A stretch of DNA of 64,000 nucleotides from Mucidula mucida (taxonomy: Eukaryota; Basidiomycota; Agaricomycetes; Agaricales; Physalacriaceae). The DNA is taken from contig JADNYV010000006.1 of the NCBI GenBank assembly GCA_015501055.1, positions 186,001 through 250,000 of the forward strand, given 5' to 3'. The notes under the pieces were generated by a model. That model was not told the origin of the DNA, searched no databases, and saw nothing but the letters and a program-made list of their open reading frames with translations. Below, piece after piece: positions 60,609 through 64,000 of this stretch (positions within the stretch are counted from its first letter, which is position 1; every line of letters starts with the position of its first letter). Made by a program: the position numbers and the translations under genes.

Positions 60609-63418
60609 TTAAGGACGAACAAGGTTATTCTTTCCGGCTTCCATCCACGTATCAGCCAATTCTTCCACAACCTCGGTCAGTGTCGATGTCACTTGGTCTC
60701 TAATTTGACCGTTTCCTTCAAGGTAGAATTTGATCTGACATCGAGTTTAGTGCCCTGAGATCGGGAATTAGAACGCAGCGCGTACCTTGGGTTCAGTTCC
60801 ACTCGTCCTATGACAGAGTCACATATGTTGATGCGAACAGACAATGAAAAAGCATACCGAATGGTCAAGACTATCTTAACGCCTCGTTCCAGGTTTTCTG
60901 CGCGAAACTGTATCATATGACCAGAAGAAAGAGGCAACGACGGCTTGAACGAAGGTGGATTCGAGCTATCATATCCTCTTGTGAGATCAACGACCTTGGT
61001 GATGTTCAAGTGGGCAAGACTTGTCGGATAGTCGTGAGTTGCCGAGGCGTCACCCTAAAGGCACCAGTTATTGAGTGAAGTATCAAGTTGCAGACCGAAC
61101 GCACACTATAGTTTCGAAGTCTGGCGAATATCCGAGCGATAACGGATGCCTCATTGCAGATGAAGTAACTGTTCCTAGTCTATGATAGTCTTCGACGAAT
61201 GTGGCGCAAAGTGATCAAATAAACGTCCTACCACAAAATATCCATATCTGGAAGATGCTCTGTCAATAAATCCAAGCGATATGACGAGGTATCATGAGGT
61301 GTACCTTTTATAAAGGTCATCCAAGTGTGATTTGACAGTCTTCTTCTCGAGTTGCAGTGACTCCACTAATTGCGCAAATACGACACTGGCATGTACACCG
61401 TCCTTGTCCCGGATATCGGAGTCGAACATATAGCCAATAGCCTCTTCATAACCAAAGGGCACCTCATAGCCTTCCTCTACGAGGTTGAGCGCGACATTTC
61501 CAATATACTTGAAGCCTGCACTGAACCCATCAGCGGCACGAAGAGCTCCAATTACGAGATAGGGTACCGGTAAGACATTCGGTGAATTTGAAGCCCTCCG
61601 TATGGGCCATGGCTTCGACCATCTTTGAGCTGACAGTAGACGCAACCATGGCTAGCTTGTCTAGCTGCTTGCTTGACTGGCGGTATGTCTCGAAGACATG
61701 AGAGGCAAAGAGGACGCCGAGTTGGTCTCCCGTAAATGCAAGCCATGAACCGTCCGGCCTTTGCGATGATTAGGAGTCAGCGGTCTTCCATGGAGGAAAA
61801 AACATACTGTTTCTCGGCAGCGGCGAATCGGTCCGCGTCGGGGTCTTGGGCAAGTACATATTCAATATTGTTCTCATCGGCAGTTTGCATGGCCATGTCC
61901 TTGCGAGAACGTTTGTTGCCGCTTCTGACTGGGGAAAGGAAGTATCGGGAACAAACTCACAAGAGCGCCTGTGAAGAAGGGGTGGAGTATAAGCCATCTC
62001 AAAATATCAGGTGCAACAAATCGAACCTTTCTCCTCCGGATTGGGGAATGCCACCGTCGGGAAGTCGGGATCGGGCTTCATTTGTTTCTGTACGTGGATT
62101 GGCGGTTGTAAATTGTAGAGCTCGAAGATACGCGTAACGAAAGGCTCTCCGACGCCATGCATGCTTGTGTTCACAAAGCGGACACGGAAGGGATGTTCAC
62201 TTTCGAGAGTTGGTAACATTTCTTGCGATTGGGGAATTGTACACACTTTGGTTGTTTTGCAGCTGTGAGACTTGAGAAGTATGCTTCCTTCATCTCCGCT
62301 GTTTTATCGAGACATAACGTGGACGAGGTAACTTGACTAAAATCCCATGTTTGCGGTTCCAAGTTGGCGTTGATGGAGTCCGCGATGCCGGTGTCGTGAG
62401 GAGATATGATCTGCGTGACTTGAGTATCGTTTCATTATTTACTAATAACATATACAGACTTGGACACCGTTCTCCCAGTAGACCTGAACAGGACGTCAAC
62501 GGAGGAAGATCGACTTGAAGATCTTTTACCTTGTAGCCGTTGTCTTGCTATTTGTAGAGTATACTTTATATTCTCGTAGACATGTATGGCGATTTGGACG
62601 CACCTTGGGATTGTGACTGGCTTGGGGCGTCGTCAGAACAACTAAACCTGTACATATAGAACGAACGCTACCTGTTATCATTACGCCACACGCTGCCTTG
62701 AGGTATTTAACGCTGAAAGGTACTCTAATCCAAATGGTTATTGACGATTATACTGTCGTTGCATTGGAGGACGCATACATGGGTGTATGGACTAGTCCAC
62801 GATGAAGGTAGACTTTCATGTTGTTGGCAAGGAACACGGCAGCCGTCAAGTGGGCCCATCGCTCAGAGTTGTGGCGATGGTCATGACCAATGACAATGCC
62901 ACGAGTGGACGCGTCTTGGACTGTAGACAAGACATACCGACAAAGACCCTAGGGTTAACTGAGTGGTAGAATCAAGCATAGATTTGATGAAAGCAAACCT
63001 GAGAAGCCTGTATGATTATCAGATCTATATACGGCAAATCAGTATAGTCTGACTGATTCCGATGTTGGCACGGACCATTCATGCGGGACCATCCAGCCTC
63101 CATCCGGCCACGGAGACCTGGATGACGCGATTGAAGGATGGATAGTAAGGATCAACGATGAAGAGCACCTGCAGTTCCAAATTCAATGCGTGTCCTATAC
63201 TGATATAAGTGAGATATGTACGAATAGCAATATTCTACGTGCCTCATGCGTCGGTCGAGCTCTGTTGTATTGCCCGACGCCAAGAGCTCCTGGATTTCGG
63301 CGCGTGTGACTTCATTCTGTAAAGCACTGAGCGACAGACAATAAGCAGTGCAAACCGCAGCGACCTTGTCCATGCGCAGCCATTCTTGTACGAGATTATC
63401 TAGTTCGAGCGATGCCAT
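60609..63418 (-). CDS. Phosphoglucomutase / phosphopentomutase (alpha-D-phosphohexomutase)
   Basis: Interconverts sugar-1-phosphate and sugar-6-(or 5-)phosphate through a phosphoserine. It starts MASLELDNLVQEWLRMDKV, followed by RIEFGTAG. The active-site serine loop reads TPQASHNPK, with an intron just after it. The metal loop is DPDADRF. A later domain has GDQLGVLFASHVFETYR and EGFKFTECLTG. The phosphate-binding loop is RTSGTEPK and the C-terminus is LADTWMEAGKNNLVRP, stop at 60609. Many short introns, about 600 residues. The TPxASHNPK loop and N-terminal extension resemble the PGM2/PGM3 (phosphopentomutase-type) branch rather than the PGM1 type. It converges with the DYRK gene, 300 bp apart. 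Confidence 0.88.
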
Positions 63419-63553
63419 GGTGGTACTGCGAAAGCACGGTAATCTGCGGAGATCCGGCAGAAGGAGTGATGGCGAGGCTGTGCTGCGTCAACCTTCTTCA
63501 ATCACGACCACGATTACCACCATTGCTCTTCACGACTGCACACGACGAGCACG
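63419..63553. promoter_or_regulatory. Bidirectional promoter, phosphoglucomutase / BAR protein
   Basis: 135 bases between the two start codons. No clear TATA box. Confidence 0.4.
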
Positions 63554-64000
63554 ATGTTCAAGACAGCGGCGACAAAGCTCGCCCACAATTCGACGTTGCC
63601 CGTGTTGGGCGGTCACAACGACTTGCGCCCACTGCAGGACCTCATTGTCGCTGAGAAGGCTGTCCTGATATCGTACGCCACGAGTGACCCACTACATTTT
63701 TCACTCTAACTGGCGCGACAGTATACAAAAACTCAGCGTTGATTTTACCAAAGCAGCGGAAGCATTACGCACATGGGGCATAGGAGAGGGCGATGACCTG
63801 GGGGTATGTCCATCCAGTTACCATTATGCTTGACCTGGTTCTACAACTACCTAACAGGACACGCTAAGTGCATCCACTACCATCCTATCGAATTTCTCGC
63901 AGGCACTTTCTCAATTTGCCACCCACGAACATGCCATTCGCGATCATATGAAATCCATTCGCACTCGTGAAGAGGCTCTTGACGAACTCAAACGACGTCG
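63554..64000 (+). CDS. BAR-domain protein, N-terminal part
   Basis: Membrane-curvature protein, cut by the window end. Exons 63554-63672, 63722-63803 and 63860 onward. The helices read LRPLQDLIVAEKAVLISIQK, FTKAAEALRTWGIGEGDDLG, DTLSASTTILSNFSQALSQF and HDH-like AIRDHMKSIRTREEALDELK. This is a BAR coiled coil of the kind seen in fungal Gvp36/Mug137-like proteins and sorting nexins. The exact subfamily is not decided by this fragment. Confidence 0.7.

Noticed and set aside
1..64000. CRISPR arrays, bacterial operon signals, tRNA or rRNA genes
   Set aside because: The DNA is eukaryotic with spliced genes; no regular short repeats or conserved tRNA/rRNA patterns were seen by eye.

Overview
The window is nuclear DNA of a filamentous basidiomycete, most likely an Agaricomycete (mushroom-forming fungus). 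The genes are densely packed on both strands and cut by many short introns, mostly 40-60 bp, nearly all GT...AG. The proteins are eukaryotic and fungal in type: a PMT2-type O-mannosyltransferase, P450, GH18 chitinase, Zn2Cys6 factor, NUF2, exosome subunits and a DYRK kinase. I saw no tRNA, rRNA, CRISPR array or intact transposon.

Layout. 0.1-5.1 kb: protein O-mannosyltransferase (+) and a secreted alpha/beta hydrolase (-). 5.9-10 kb: accessory genes, a P450 with broken frame (-) and a multi-membrane-span receptor-like gene (+). 10.1-18.1 kb, all minus: a large disordered protein, a bZIP factor and a Rab escort protein. 18.3-25.3 kb: RNPS1-like SR protein (-), exosome RRP42 (+), kinetochore NUF2 (-), RecQ helicase (+). 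26.1-30 kb: a small membrane protein (+), a GT8-like glycosyltransferase (+) and a cysteine-rich protein (-). 30.1-36.5 kb: CSE1 (+), a peroxisomal 2,4-dienoyl-CoA reductase (+), exosome RRP45 (-), TRM112 (+). 36.6-43.9 kb: a TKL-type kinase with an N-terminal helical bundle (-), an ING/PHD protein (+) and MTR4 (+). 44-50.1 kb: chitinase (-), proteasome RPN8 (-), MINDY-type deubiquitinase (+). 50.1-53 kb is empty of recognisable genes. 53-64 kb: Zn2Cys6 factor (-), Pom1-like DYRK kinase (+), phosphoglucomutase (-) and the start of a BAR-domain gene (+).

Themes. Many neighbours are divergent pairs on very short shared promoters (RNPS1-like/RRP42 60 bp, RRP45/TR M112 about 50 bp, NUF2/RecQ about 130 bp, PGM/BAR about 135 bp). 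Two exosome ring subunits (RRP42, RRP45) and the exosome helicase MTR4 lie within 25 kb. The most unusual gene is the kinase at 36.6-38.9 kb. It joins an MLKL-like N-terminal helical bundle to a TKL kinase domain whose catalytic loop reads HGN instead of HRD/HGD.

Limits. Exons were joined by hand. Where exon coordinates are listed, the lengths were checked to keep frame. The housekeeping genes joined this way are clean. The P450, the cysteine-rich protein, the receptor-like gene and one spot in the bZIP gene contain single-base frame breaks, which may be decay or sequence error. Domain assignments rest on motif recognition, with no database search.
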